Made by a program: the position numbers and the translations under genes
Notes under the pieces: generated by a model
What the model was told of the DNA's origin: nothing
The model's input: the letters and a program-made list of their open reading frames with translations, nothing else
The model's database searches: none
Part shown: positions 1 through 11,506 of the stretch, in pieces
Layout of the letters: each line of letters opens with the position of its first letter
How positions within the stretch are numbered: position 1 is the first letter of the stretch
Assembly (NCBI GenBank): GCA_963920575.1
Contig: OY986973.1
Span: forward strand, 10,760,607-10,824,606
Source: Narthecium ossifragum
Lineage: Eukaryota; Streptophyta; Magnoliopsida; Dioscoreales; Nartheciaceae
Length of the DNA stretch: 64,000 nt
Direction: 5' to 3'

Positions 1-2575
1 TGAAACCTAGGTTTAAGATTTAACCATCAAAATCGTGTTTTAATCATACCATTAGCTTCCCCATCATCTTTTACACATGCTTGCAAAGTTTCATCAACTT
101 TCAACTTGATTTGATCATTCAAATTCAAGAAATTGGATTTCCGACACTATTCAGATGAACTGTGCAGTAGACTCGACGGTCGATCGGTGGATCGACCGTC
201 AAGTGTTGATACTCTTCTTGTGAGCCTGACAGTCGACCGTCGGATCGACCGTCGCATCGTCCGTCAGGCTCTGTAGGGTTTTTCGTCTCCCACGGTCGAT
301 GCACCGATCGACCGCGGGCTCCCTCCCTTTTTCATTCCGCCTCACAGTCAACCGTCGGATCGATCGTCGCATCGTCCGCGAGGCTCTGTCCCGTTTTGGG
401 CTTCCCACGGTCGATGTACCGATCGACCGTAGCCCATGTGTTTTTCCTCGTCATGGTCCCACGGTCGATCGTCGGATCGACCGTGACATCGACCGTGGCC
501 TCACGGTCGACCGTCGGATCGACCGTGAGCCCTTAAGCACTGTTTCTTGGCCTTTCTTAAATGGATTTCGTTTGTGATAAGTACTTAAGCATGTTGGGAA
601 GCATGCACGTTGTTTTCATGGAGTTTTCAAGGGATTTTTATTAAAATGGAGGATTGAATTGTGTGCTTACCCTTTTGGGTGAATTTTGGTTTTAAGTACA
701 TTTAATACTTGTTTTGATAAGTAGTTAAATGCTTATTTGGTTGCCTAACCATTAGCTAGCTTTGAGTGCTAGCTAATGAGGAATTGTGGAACCTTAGCCT
801 CTTGCCGGCAAGTGCCGAGGGCTATTGTATATCTGTTGAATCTATAACTGATGTTGTTGCATTTAGAGACATGTAGGGTAGATGTTTGTATAGGTTCATG
901 CATGGTATGCATTAGAGGCATATGAGGTTAGGCGGGCGATGGGTTGATCACCGATCCGAGGCTCTCGGGTAGCTCGGATCTAGCCTTAGGACCGTGGCTG
1001 GGTAGTAAGGATTAGGGCATGATTAATTGAATCTCATGTTATCGAGGATGTGTTATAGTTGACTCTGATCAATGTTCTGAAGTTTAGAGGTCGTGTTGTA
1101 TTCCCAAGGCTAAGTGTTAAGGATGGTTGTCGATGTCCCTGACATGGTCCCCAGGCAGTGGTTTCCTACTGGGTAACGGTGATCCTACTAGTTCTTGTTC
1201 TTTTCCTCCCAGCGTGTTGGTTGATGTTCCCAGCGTGGTCGGTTGAGAAGAGTAGGATCCCTTGGGGAGTTGATAGGGGTTGTGGAACCCCGTGGTATTC
1301 CTTAGGCTTGAGCGGGGAGACAACATTATTGTTGTTTTCCTCCTTTCTGTGTGTCATAAAGTAGAACCCTACTGAGCTTATCGCTCACTCCTCCCGGGCT
1401 GCGTTTGCCGGCGTGTGCCGAGGGCTATTGTATAACTGTTGGCCAGTTACCTACGGGGTAACTGTGGAACCTTAGTCTGTCAGGTGCAAGAGAGCACTGA
1501 AGACTATTGTATATCTGTATCTACTTCTTGGTGCTATTCATTGTTTGGTTAGTATAGATTATCTGTATTTGATACCTCTTTTGCTATGCTCACCCCTTTG
1601 GCTAGCTATAGGCTATGCCTAGCCCTATATGATTATTGTCATGTTGTTGCATGCCTATATCTTGTTATCTGTGTCTGATCATTGCATGCATCTTGTTTGC
1701 TTTAGAGGCATGTCAGGTTAGGCGGGCGATGGGTTGATCGTCGATCCTAGGCTCTCGGGTAGCTCGAATCTAGCCTTAGGACCGCGGCTGGGTAGTCAAG
1801 ATTAGGGCGTGATTGTTTAATCAGAATCTCATGTTATTGAGGATGTACGATAGTTGGTTGAGATCTTTGCTTGAGGTTTAGAGGTCGTGGTGTCTTCCCA
1901 AGGCCGAGTACTAAGGATGGTTGTCGATGTCCCTGACATGGTCCCCAGGCAGTGGTTTCCTGCTGGGCAACGGTGATCCTACTAGTTCTGGTTCTTGTTC
2001 CTCCCAGCGTGTTGGTTGATGTTCCCAGCGTGGTCGGTTGAGAAGAATAGGATCGTTTGGGGAATCGATAGGGGTTGTGGGACCCCGTGGCATTCCTTAG
2101 GCTTAAGCGGGGAGATACTACTGTTGTTGTTTTCCTCCTTTCAGTGTGCCATAGAATAGAACCCTACTGAGCTTATCGCTCACTCCTACCCAGGCTGCGT
2201 TTGCAGGTGCAGGCGCCAGTTCTTCTTCAGTAGAGCCAGCGGGATCTGCATTTGGCAGCGCGAGTACTTCCAGAGGCGCTTGAGGTTGCTGGAGGACGAA
2301 TGTTGTACCTTTTTGATAGTTTGTATATTATAAACATCTTTCTAGAAATTTTGGATCGTTGTATAAAATCTTTCCCTTGTAAGAGTTTGATAAAGAATTT
2401 TGTATCAGTACAACTTGATGTATATATATGAATTGAATTTTTGTTTCGCCTCTGGAATATAAATTGTTTAAATTTATTTGTCTTTTTTCACTTTGTATCA
2501 CGCCAATTGGAGATGAATAGTGATAGGAACCCTCACGCCCCGTCCGGGATGGGTTTTCTGGGTCGGGGTGTGACA
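1..2575 (+). mobile_element. LTR 'A1' of a Tekay/Del-like Ty3/gypsy element, 5' part cut by window edge, mosaic
   Basis: The copy ends in GGGTCGGGGTGTGACA, the same terminus as four other A-type LTRs here. It abuts chromodomain coding sequence at 2576, so it looks inserted in the pol gene of the outer Tekay-like element. A block of about 450 bp occurs twice (about 930-1370 and 1717-2160), both starting with the GGTTAGGCGGGCGATGGG motif. At about 1401-1410 the sequence jumps from a segment near the LTR end back to one that normally lies about 1 kb earlier. The first part resembles copies A3/A4 and the second part A2, so the copy is a hybrid formed by unequal exchange or template switching. No coding capacity; short ORFs here are shadows. 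Confidence 0.75.
140..545. repeat. Palindrome array in A1 (GGTCGATC / GATCGACC units)
   Basis: About a dozen imperfect palindromes such as ACGGTCGACCGT and CGGTCGATCGG lie 25-50 bp apart with unrelated spacers. The same type of array sits at the matching place in A2 (11507-11875), A3 (45392-45735) and A4 (48770-49100). Open reading frames across it on both strands come from the palindromes and are not genes. Confidence 0.85.
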
Positions 2576-2759
2576 AATCAGGTCTTGCGGGGCAAGACGA
2601 TTTCCTTGGTCAAGGTACTGTGGAGGCACTGAGGCGTCGAGGAGATGACCTGGGAGCACGAGGCACGCATGCGGCAGGAGTATCCACACTTGTTCCCTTC
2701 TCAAGGTAACCTTTGTCATGTCTTTTAGTGTAGCTATTTCTTTTGTTTCCGAGCCTTAC
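2576..2759 (+). pseudogene. Chromodomain end of a Tekay-like pol polyprotein (remnant)
   Basis: Read in frame from 2576, the sequence gives a chromodomain segment with KTISLVKVLWRH, an in-frame stop where a second histidine is usual, then GVEEMTWEHEARMRQEYPHL. This matches the C-terminal chromodomain of chromoviral Ty3/gypsy integrases of the Tekay/Del clade, which directs integration to heterochromatin. The reading continues to about 2715 and is cut by insertion of A2 at 2760. The last piece of the same internal region reappears at 13321-13369, after A2. Only the tail of the outer element is in the window. Confidence 0.75.
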
Positions 2760-3998
2760 TGTGAGGACCCGTACCTCCAACCGCGTTAGATCGAGGGTCT
2801 GGTTTGTGGTTTGGCCCGGTTGGTCTTGGGATGCGATCGGTTGATCGCATCGCTGTTTTTGACCCCAGTTGCATTTTGGTAAATATACTCCCTGGTGGTC
2901 AGTTTCACACCCGCGTGGCACACACTGCCTTTGATTGATGTATGTGATTGATTTGAACCTTAAGGGCGTTTCCGATCGGAAGATTGGAGCTCGATCAGGA
3001 GAGATCGAATCGGACGGCTGTGATCGATTCCAACTTTCTATTTAAACCCTTTCTCTTCTCTCTCTTTCTTTCCATCTTTCTTCTCCTGTCGTTCTCTCTT
3101 CCTCTCTCCAACCGACGGTGCTAGGGCTTCGGAGCGTGGCTTTCGAGGAGTGGATTCCGGCGATCGGAGTTGGGGGATGCGTGGAGGAGCTGTCCTGCTT
3201 GTTCAAGTAGGTGTTTCTACCTCGATCTTGTGATCGGGTTCTCCTAGGATAGGTTTATTGTGATTTCGATGTAGGAATACTTATTAGAATGTTATGTAAC
3301 TTGTTACATATGTGACGTGGCTTATTCCGAGTATTCCTACCATGTGATTTCCATATTTTAACGGCTGGTTTCCGTATTATCGCCGTTTTATCGATTTTCG
3401 CCTATTTTGACCTAGATAGGAGATTTAACTATCAAAAATGTAATTTCTTCGTACCATTAGTTTCCACATCGTTAATTACGTAAGCTTGCAAAGTTTCATT
3501 GATTTCCAACAAGATTTGATAGTTGAAATCCAAGAAATTAGATTTCCAGCACTGTTCTAAGGAACAGTACAATAAGCCGGATGGTCGACCGTTGGATCGA
3601 CCGTCAAGCGTTGTTACGCTTTTTCCTTGCCTCACGGTTGATGAGTGCATGAAAGTGCACCCTGAACAACCTTATAACCATCTCAATTGCTAGATTATTA
3701 TCCTTAATCAACATCTTTACTACTATTTTTATGTCTATATGTTGCTTCACATAGTTGTTTGGAAAATGCATGAAATTGGAGCTAAAAGAAGCTGAAAAGA
3801 GTATATGGATCAAATTCAAAAATTAAACTGTACCTGCTCAGGAAGAACCAGATGATGTGCCATATATGGTTGGAAAGCGCTTGAAGTCTAGATTTTGGAG
3901 AATTTTACGGTTCGTGATTCCGAGTTTACTAGAGAAAGTTATGGTAATTTTAGTACCAATGGCGCAGTCTGAATGGCAGAACAGAAAATACGCTGGAA

Positions 3999-4222
3999 GT
4001 CCGATCGATCCGACACCTAGAGTCCGATCGATCGGACTACGCAGAAAAGTGACAGAACATATATTTTTCAGCTATACACAGTCCGATCGATCCCTCCATC
4101 CATCCTACGGAGTCCGATCGATCCAACTCCCATAGTCCGATCGATCGGACTCGGGAATAGCCAGAAACGGAGGATTTTTACGCAACGGATCGATCCGACA
4201 CCTAAAGTCCGATCGATCCGAC
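3999..4222. repeat. GATCGATC palindrome array upstream of the LTR TATA box
   Basis: Seven exact copies of GATCGATC lie in 224 bp, most extended to GTCCGATCGATCGGAC or half of it. The identical array is in the 3' LTR (10247-10470). It ends about 60 bp before TATAAATAG (4283-4291), where U3 enhancer elements are expected. Confidence 0.9.
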
Positions 4223-4282
4223 TTTCCCAGTGAAGAAAATCAACGGTTTAGATCTAATCCGTGGATGGAGAGACTTTGGGGC

Positions 4283-4291
4283 TATAAATAG
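4283..4291 (+). promoter_or_regulatory. TATA box of the Athila-like LTR
   Basis: TATAAATAG; the matching box in the 3' LTR is at 10531-10539. The same box with the same spacing from a GATCGATC array occurs at 32216 and 51412 (+) and at 43043 (-) in other LTRs. Confidence 0.75.
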
Positions 4292-5263
4292 GAAACTTAG
4301 GATTAATCAAATGGGGGTTCTTGGACATTTTTAGAGGCTCTTTTCTGGACATTTCCCAAAGGAAAAAGATGAAGGAATCTCCATCCATGGCCGAGTAATC
4401 CGCGGGCATGGTGGACGGATGATCTAGCGAGGACTAGGGCTTCTTCTCCAACAATGGTTCATAGTTTTTAATCTTCATTGTTAAACTCTTTTCTATGTAT
4501 TGGATCTTCAAATATTATTTTCAGATTATAGATTTCTATGTGGATGATTAATATTATGAATCCAGTCATGCTTCTTTCATGATCTTATAAACCAATAGTT
4601 ATCTCTTTTGATTCTCCTACCGAGTCTCACGAGACCTTTGCTATGCATTGCCCGTAGTGACAGCTGGTATTGTGTATTCTTAGGGATCTGGTAAGACAAG
4701 GTTGGGGCTCTATCCCGTGAGATCTTTGCTATACATTGCCGATTGTGAGAGTTGGTATTGTGTATTCTTAGAGATCCGGTTAGATATAGTTAGGGCTTTG
4801 TCCCGATGAACTTTTGCTGCGCGCTGCCTGTAGTGACAGCCGGTATCGTGTATTCTTAGGTTTGGTTGGATGAAGTTAGAACTATAAAAAGGAAGAATCA
4901 ATCGTAGGAAGAGACATTTATATATTTTGTTAGGTTTATAGTTCCATATCTTCCGGTTAAGGTCATTGGGATGTGAATCCCTTAACTGAGTATTATATGA
5001 ACCATTGAGAAGAGAAGAACCTAAATCCGAGTGAAGTGATTCCTGACGCCTAGCCTTATCAAAAGCTTGATATCTTTAGTTAACATTACATTATCATTAA
5101 TCCTTTGATCTAATTTAATTTAGTTAGCTTTCTTGATTGTCTTCAATATATTATTATCTGTGTTTCTGGATCTTTCCTGCTTGTCTCTCTGTGGGTTCGA
5201 CCTCTCTTATGCTGTACTGCACCGCGACCGCTGTGCGTGACACATTTGAGCGACATCAAAAAT

Positions 5264-5281
5264 TGGTGCCGTTGCCGGGGA
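5264..5281 (+). other. Primer binding site, tRNA-Asp type
   Basis: TGGTGCCGTTGCCGGGGA lies 5 bases after the 5' LTR. It fits the complement of a plant tRNA-Asp 3' end except for one base (T for C at position 4), the usual primer of Athila and Tat elements. Confidence 0.8.
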
Positions 5282-5482
5282 GACGGTTCAGAGAAGCGCT
5301 AGAATTATCAGATCATGATGATTTAAGACATCGAAGGCGGTAACTTTGTTCCATTTTCTTTGGATTTTTTATTTCTTTTTCCTTAGTTTTCGTTATTTTC
5401 TTTTTAGTTTTATTTTAATTTTTCGTTTTATTTTTACTTGCTGAAGAAAAAATTGACAAAAAAAAACTGAAAAAAGGAGAAA

Positions 5483-7135
5483 ATGGAAAATGAATTATAT
5501 CAATACTATTTGAAGTCATGTTCTATGAAGTCGAGAGATGGAATGTCTCAAACAACAGTTCGTAAGAAAAGTATATACGAATTGAGGGAGGAGCATAGAA
5601 TGAGTCATGTTTCGGTCAATGAGTATCTTCCTAATTATATGCTTAACGGATTGAAAAGAAAAATTTCATCCTTTGCACAAAAGGAGAATGAGTCATTATG
5701 TGATGCATGGCAGTGATTTAACAGTTTAATAGCTTCATGCCCTCAACTTGGTTATTCTAGTTGGCGTTTAGTTAGCTATTTTTATTATGGATTAACTGAG
5801 CATGAACGTCAAATTCTTGAAACAAGATGCAAGGGTGAGTTTTTGCAGATTGATCCTGATGAAGCTATGAAGCACTTGTATGAGCTTGTTGAGACGACTC
5901 ATACATAGACAGTTCCGGAGCATTGGGATGATTATCATGGCCATATCACTGCCAAATTCTACAAGCATCCCAATGTCGCCTCAACGTCCAACAACTATCT
6001 GCAACACAATGAGCCTTTCTACTCTTATCCTAGTGCTAATGATGATTATGTGCATGATACTTATGTTGCTACTTCCCATGATGTGGATGTTGATGAGCCT
6101 AACACGTATGATGCATGTGTCGATGACTTTAGTGCTTGTGATGCATACATCCATGATTTTAATGCTTATGGTGCACATGCTCAAGATGTTCATGTTGATG
6201 ATGCATATGCTCATGACTGTAGTGCTAGTGTGCATGTTCAAAATTCTAGTCCTATTGATGCACAAGCTATTGATTCTAGTATGTGTGATGCATATGTACA
6301 TGATTTTAGCGCTCATACGCATGTTCATGATACTAACATTCACTATGCCTATGCTCATGATTCCAATATTAGTAATACACATGTTTATGCTTCTGATGCT
6401 GAAGATGCACATGTTTCTCCTCAACTTTCTGTGGCAGAGATTTTGGACTTACTTAAGGAGGCTAAAACCAAGCCTAATTTTGACTCTTTCATTCTACAGT
6501 TACTTATGAAGGACGAGGAGAAAGCACGCCAACTATGCGAGGTAATCACATCTTTTAGCGTGCACGAACTCGGATGGACACATCATATGGAAGAAGACGA
6601 AGTACTCCAGTACGGGCCGGCCAGCAACGAGGAAGATCTAAATGACTTCCAAGACCACCAGGACCAGGTATTCGTTGAACCTCCATCGGCTGAACTTCAA
6701 GTCATTGCTTCTAAGCCGCAATGTATACTTCCAGTGTTTATTTCATCTCCTTGGATAGTTAGGAAGAACATGACCTTGATGGATATTTTTAAACTTCGAC
6801 GAATTTATTTCAGATTCTGTGATCTTACCATCCTTGACCACGAGCATGATGACATTATTGATAGGTCATTGAATGAGTCACTGACGCTTGAATACAATGA
6901 TGATACATATTTCTATCTGAGAGATCCAACTACCTTGTTTATTGGTGTTAGAATGCAAAAGCTAGTTCTCCCACTTGTAAGATGCCACTTTGATTCACAT
7001 GGTGAATTACCCTTGGTGATACTACTAAGGTTAACCTTTCAGGTCATGGCACTTACTGATTTTGCATATCATCGTGCTAGGGCACGGCCGCCAAGGGCGC
7101 GGTTAAAAATCCATGTCTTATATATAGTAGTTTAG
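5483..7135 (+). pseudogene. Athila-like gag, two in-frame stops
   Basis: One reading frame from the ATG at 5483 to 7135 is broken by a stop after residue 77 and another about 64 codons later. The N-terminal part (MENELYQYYLKSC, then LCDAWQ / FNSLIASCPQLGY) resembles the capsid region of Athila gag proteins. A long Asp/His/Ala/Tyr-rich repeat follows (6046-6420), then the end VLPVFISSPWIVRKNM. Gag builds the cytoplasmic particle that packages element RNA. The stops mean this copy cannot make full-length Gag. Other ORFs in the repeat section are frame shadows. Confidence 0.7.
6046..6420 (+). repeat. In-gag imperfect repeat coding Asp-Ala-Tyr-Val-His-Asp units
   Basis: About a dozen degenerate units of roughly 24-30 bp (consensus like GATGCATATGTTCATGAT) encode an acidic, His-rich stretch, for example DAYIHDFNAY and DAYVHDFSAH. 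All three forward frames stay open for long stretches because of the repeat. Confidence 0.8.
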
Positions 7136-7261
7136 TTTGCTCGATTTGCTTTCTTGTATGCTTGAGAATGCTTGAGTTATTTTTATGTTGTGTGCTTGCA
7201 TATTTGCTTTTGTTTTTGGTTTGTTTTGCTTTTGTTCTTAGGTGCTCGATCAGTCCCCGCT

Positions 7262-8623
7262 TTCCCGTGGAGAACATTGTCGCTGATCATCTATCAAGGT
7301 TGATGGTGGAAGTAGCGGAAAATGAGCCACCAATTATGGATGACTTCCCTGATGAGCAACTCTTTTCAGTTACATGGCTGCCCTAGTATGCGCACATTAT
7401 TAATTACTTAGCGACAGGTGAGATCCCTTCCTTTTGGAGTGCACAGGATAAGCGTAGATTTTTTTATTGAGGTAAAGAAATTTTATTGGGATGATCCTTG
7501 TCTGTTTAAGTATTGTCCTGACCAGATTATGCGTCGTTGTGTCCCAGATTATGAAATAGAAAGCATCATTACATTCTGTCACTCTCATGCATGTGGAGGC
7601 CATTTCTCGATGAAAAAGACTGCTGCTAAAATTCTTCAATGTGGTTTTTACTGGCCTACCATGTTTCGTGATGTTAACATTTTCTGCAAATCCTGTGATA
7701 GATGTCTAACGTTAGAAGCTCTATCTAGGAGATATATGATGCCTTTGAACCCAATTCAAGCTGTAGAGATTTTTTATTGTTGGAGTATAGACTTTATGGG
7801 ACCCTTTCCTTCTTCTTTTGGCTATTTATATATATTGTTGGCTGTGGAATACGTTTCTAAGTGGGTGGAGGCTATTGCATGTAGAAATAATGATCATTCC
7901 ACTGTCATCAAGTTTCTTAAAGACCATGTTTTGTCTAGATTTGGTACTCCTAGGGTCATTATTAGTGACCAAGGATCCCATTTTTGTAACCGCTCTTTTG
8001 AGGCTTTGATGCGCAGGTATGGGGTTACACATAAGATTTCCACTGCTTATCATCCACAGATGAATGGCCAAGCTGAATTAGCCAATAGAGAGATAAAGTA
8101 AATCCTGGAGAAGACAGTGAGCCCCAACCGAAAGGACTGGTCCTTGAGGCTATCAGATGCGTTGTGGGCATATCGCACTGCCTACAAGACTACCCTGGGG
8201 ATGTCGCCATTTCGCTTAGTTTATGGAAAACCCTGTCATCTTCCAGTTGAGTTAGAACATAAGGCATATTGGGCTATTAAGTCACTAAATTTTACTTTGG
8301 ATGGTGCAGGTCAGGATCGGAAACTCCAGCTGTCTGAGCTGGAGGAACTCAGGAATGATGCTTATGAGAGTTCCCGGATCTTCAAGGCAAAGACAAAGGC
8401 CTACCATGACAAGAAGATCCTACGGAAGACGTTTCAAATAGGGCAACAAGTCTATCTGTATGACGCACGACTGCATCTCCATCCTAGGAAGCTGAGATCT
8501 CGCTGGACAGGCCCCTTCACCGTTACTAGAATATTTGAGAATGGGGCTGTGGAAGTTGAAGACCCAAAGGATGGGAGGCTGTTTACGGTTAATGGACAGT
8601 GTTTGAAACAGATTCCAGAGTAA
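7262..8623 (+). pseudogene. Athila-like pol remnant: RNase H tail and integrase
   Basis: The reading begins abruptly within the C-terminal end of RNase H (NIVADHLSRL, DDFPDEQLFSV), so protease, reverse transcriptase and most of RNase H were deleted. Integrase follows: zinc-binding HSHACGGHF with CKSC..C, then catalytic Asp in SIDFMGPF, Asp in ISDQGSHF and Glu in NGQAELANR. The C-terminal domain ends at 8623 ([10 protein letters not shown]). Lesions: a stop after WLP (about 7384), an extra T in a T-run near 7465 that shifts the frame, and a TAA just after the catalytic region (8099-8101). The protein inserts element cDNA into chromosomes; this copy is dead. Confidence 0.85.
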
Positions 8624-9886
8624 GCGGACCTTGAGGAGCACACCGTTTCTCTCGTAGACCCCGTTTACGAGGGATGATCTTTCTCCTATCTCTCATTTCC
8701 CTTTTTGATTAGGTTAGGTTGTTTTAGTTTGTTTGGTTTCATTCTCATTTGCTTTTGTTTGCTATTTTATGTTTTTAGGATGCCTGGACTTCCGTCTTCC
8801 TTGCTTGAGAAAGTCGGCCACCATGAGGAGCCTTGGGCAAGATTTCAGATATTCTGTCAGGTGGCCTCGCTCCTATTTCGATTTCCAATTCTTATTTATG
8901 CTATATATGAAAATTCAGCCAACACCCTTATGCTTATTTACATGATTAGCACACATTGAGGACAATGTGAATTTCAGGTTGGGGGGTGTAGGCATGCATG
9001 ACCTTATGCATGCTACCTTATTGAGTTGAATAGTGTTGACTTGATTATGTTAGTAGAAATTATACACGAGCTGAAATTTTTATGCTTATTATGCATGTTG
9101 CTTTCATATGGATTGACCAATACAATGATTGCATGCGTGATGACCTGAAAGTATAACATCATGTGATCCACACACGAACACTTTATGTGCAGTGGTAATT
9201 ATACTCACTAGAGGAATGAGCATGCTATTGTCAATCGAGACCATGATTTCAACATTAGCTAGTATTGAGTATTGCATGCAGAGAAAAAAAGAGAGAAAAA
9301 GTTCTGGAGCTTGATCAAGCTGTGCCTAAACAACTATTAAGTAATCTACTGAGTAACCGGGTGTTCTTGCCTTAGGAAGCGGGGAGCTCGCGTAAAAAGG
9401 TAGAACCACTTATAGCTATAAAAAAAAACTATTAAGTGTTTTGCTAAGTAACCGGGTCTCTGCGCCTCAAGAAGCGGAGAGTGCTCGCGTAAAAAGACAA
9501 AGTGTCTCATAGTTGAAAAGAAAAAGAGAAAGAAAGAGCATGTTGTACTTAAAGTGCGAGGGTTTGATGATTGGTCATGAAGATAGTAGTGTGTTTGTAC
9601 TAATGGTGGGTAGAAGTTGCTTCTGTACGTAACATTTATTTGTCACGTCACATGTGTTCTTTTGGATGGTGATTAGCATGTTTGATGTGTAGAAGTTGAT
9701 TTCATATGTTGGTAGTATGTGTATGAGTATAAGAAGTTTTCATGCTCTGTGCTGTATGAAACACTATTGACTTGATAAGGTAGAATTTTTATCAGGCATG
9801 TCTACATCCTTGAACTGTTGGTGTGCTTAATTATATTTTATGCGTTTTGAATTGCTAGAGACTAGCAATAAGCTGATTGGGGGGTG
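8624..9886 (+). other. Non-coding 3' region of the Athila-like element
   Basis: No long ORF. A purine tract TTGGGGGGTGT occurs at about 8979 and again directly before the 3' LTR (about 9877-9886), so the first may be an old or secondary polypurine tract. A block of about 96 bp is duplicated in tandem (from about 9333 and again from 9429), both copies carrying GAGTAACCGGGT-like and CTCGCGTAAAAAG motifs. Confidence 0.7.
9876..9886 (+). other. Polypurine tract
   Basis: GATTGGGGGGTG-type purine run immediately before the 3' LTR start at 9887; it primes plus-strand DNA synthesis. Confidence 0.7.
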
Positions 9887-11506
9887 TGATAAGTGCATGA
9901 AAGTGCACCCTGAACAACCTTATAACCATCTCAATTGCTAGATTATTATCCTTAATCAACATCTTTACTACTATTTTTATGTCTATATGTTGCTTCACAT
10001 AGTTGTTTGGAAAATGCAGGAAATTGGAGCTAAAAGAAGCTGAAAAGAGTAAATGGATCAACTTCAAAAATTAAATTGTACATGTTCAGGAAGAACCAGA
10101 TGAGGTGCCATATATGGCTGGAAAGCGCTTGAAGTCTAGATTCTGGAGAATTTTACGGTTCGTGATTCCGAGTTTCCTAGAGGAAGTTACGGTAATTTTA
10201 GTACCAATGGCGCAGTCTGAATGGCAGAACAGAAAATACGCTGGAAGTCCGATCGATCCGACACCTAGAGTCCGATCGATCGGACTACGCAGAAAAGTGA
10301 CAGAACATATATTTTTCAGCTATACACAGTCCGATCGATCCCTCCATCCATCCTACGGAGTCCGATCGATCCAACTCCCATAGTCCGATCGATCGGACTC
10401 GGGAATAGCCAGAAACGGAGGATTTTTACGCAACGGATCGATCCGACACCTAAAGTCCGATCGATCCGACTTTCCCAGTGAAGAAAATCAACGGTTTAGA
10501 TCTAATCCGTGGATGGAGAGACTTTGGGGCTATAAATAGGAAACTTAGGATTAATCAAATGGGGGTTCTTGGACATTTTTAGAGGCTCTTTTCTGGACAT
10601 TTCCCAAAGGAAAAAGATGAAGGAATCTCCATCCATGGCCGAGTAATCCGCGGGCATGGTGGACGGATGATCTAGCGAGGACTAGGGCTTCTTCTCCAAC
10701 AATGGTTCATAGTTTTTAATCTTCATTGTTAAACTCTTTTCTATGTATTGGATCTTCAAATATTATTTTCAGATTATAGATTTCTATGTGGATAATTAAT
10801 ATTATGAATCCAGTCATGCTTCTTTCATGATCTTATAAACCAATAGTTATCTCTTTTGATTCTCCTACCGAGTCTCACGAGACCTTTGCTATGCATTGCC
10901 CGTAGTGACAGCTGGTATTGTGTATTCTTAGGGATCTGGTAAGACAAGGTTGGGGCTCTATCCCGTGAGATCTTTGCTATACATTGCCGATTGTGAGAGT
11001 TGGTATTATGTATTCTTAGAGATCCGGTTAGATATAGTTAGGGCTTTGTCCCGATGAACTTTTGCTGCGCGCTGCCTGTAGTGACAGCCGGTATCGTGTA
11101 TTCTTAGGTTTGGTTGGATGAAGTTAGAACTATAAAAAGGAAGAATCAATCGTAGGAAGAGACATTTATATATTTTGTTAGGTTTATAGTTCCATATCTT
11201 CCGGTTAAGGTCATTGGGATGTGAATCCCTTAACTGAGTATTATATGAACCATTGAGAAGAGAAGAACCTAAATCCGAGTGAAGTGATTCCTGACGCCTA
11301 GCCTTATCAAAAGCTTGATATCTTTAGTTAACATTACATTATCATTAATCCTTTGATCTAATTTAATTTAGTTAGCTTTCTTGATTGTCTTCAATATATT
11401 ATTATCTGTGTTTCTGGATCTTTCCTGCTTGTCTCTCTGTGGGTTCGACCTCTCTTATGCTGTACAGCACCGCGACCGCTGTGCGTGACACATTTGAGTG
11501 ACATCA
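9887..11506 (+). repeat. 3' LTR of the Athila-like element
   Basis: 1,620 bp, starts TGATAAGTGCATG and ends GAGTGACATCA, followed by the duplicated target ACGGT. Palindrome array 10247-10470 and TATA box 10531. Confidence 0.9.

Larger units (their letters stand above)
3639..5258 (+). repeat. 5' LTR of the Athila-like element
   Basis: 1,620 bp, the same length as the 3' LTR. By eye about 17 substitutions separate the two copies, of which about 13 fall in the first 310 bp. A palindrome array (3999-4222) precedes a TATAAATAG box at 4283. Degenerate repeats around 4630-4860 share the motif TGTATTCTTAG. Confidence 0.9.
3639..11506 (+). mobile_element. Athila-like Ty3/gypsy retrotransposon with two full LTRs, coding region defective
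   Basis: Two 1,620-bp direct LTRs (3639-5258 and 9887-11506) start TGAT and end ATCA. They are flanked by a perfect 5-bp target duplication ACGGT (3634-3638 and 11507-11511). Order: 5' LTR, tRNA-Asp primer site, gag with stops, truncated pol (RNase H tail plus integrase), about 1.26 kb of non-coding 3' DNA, polypurine tract, 3' LTR. Protease, reverse transcriptase and most of RNase H are missing. The target is a palindrome of the A2 array. The only LTR pair fully inside the window. Confidence 0.92.

Noticed and set aside
5880..6509. 209-codon Met/Leu-rich ORF and its antisense partner
   Set aside because: Frame shadows of the gag repeat; the gag frame (5483-7135) explains the sequence.
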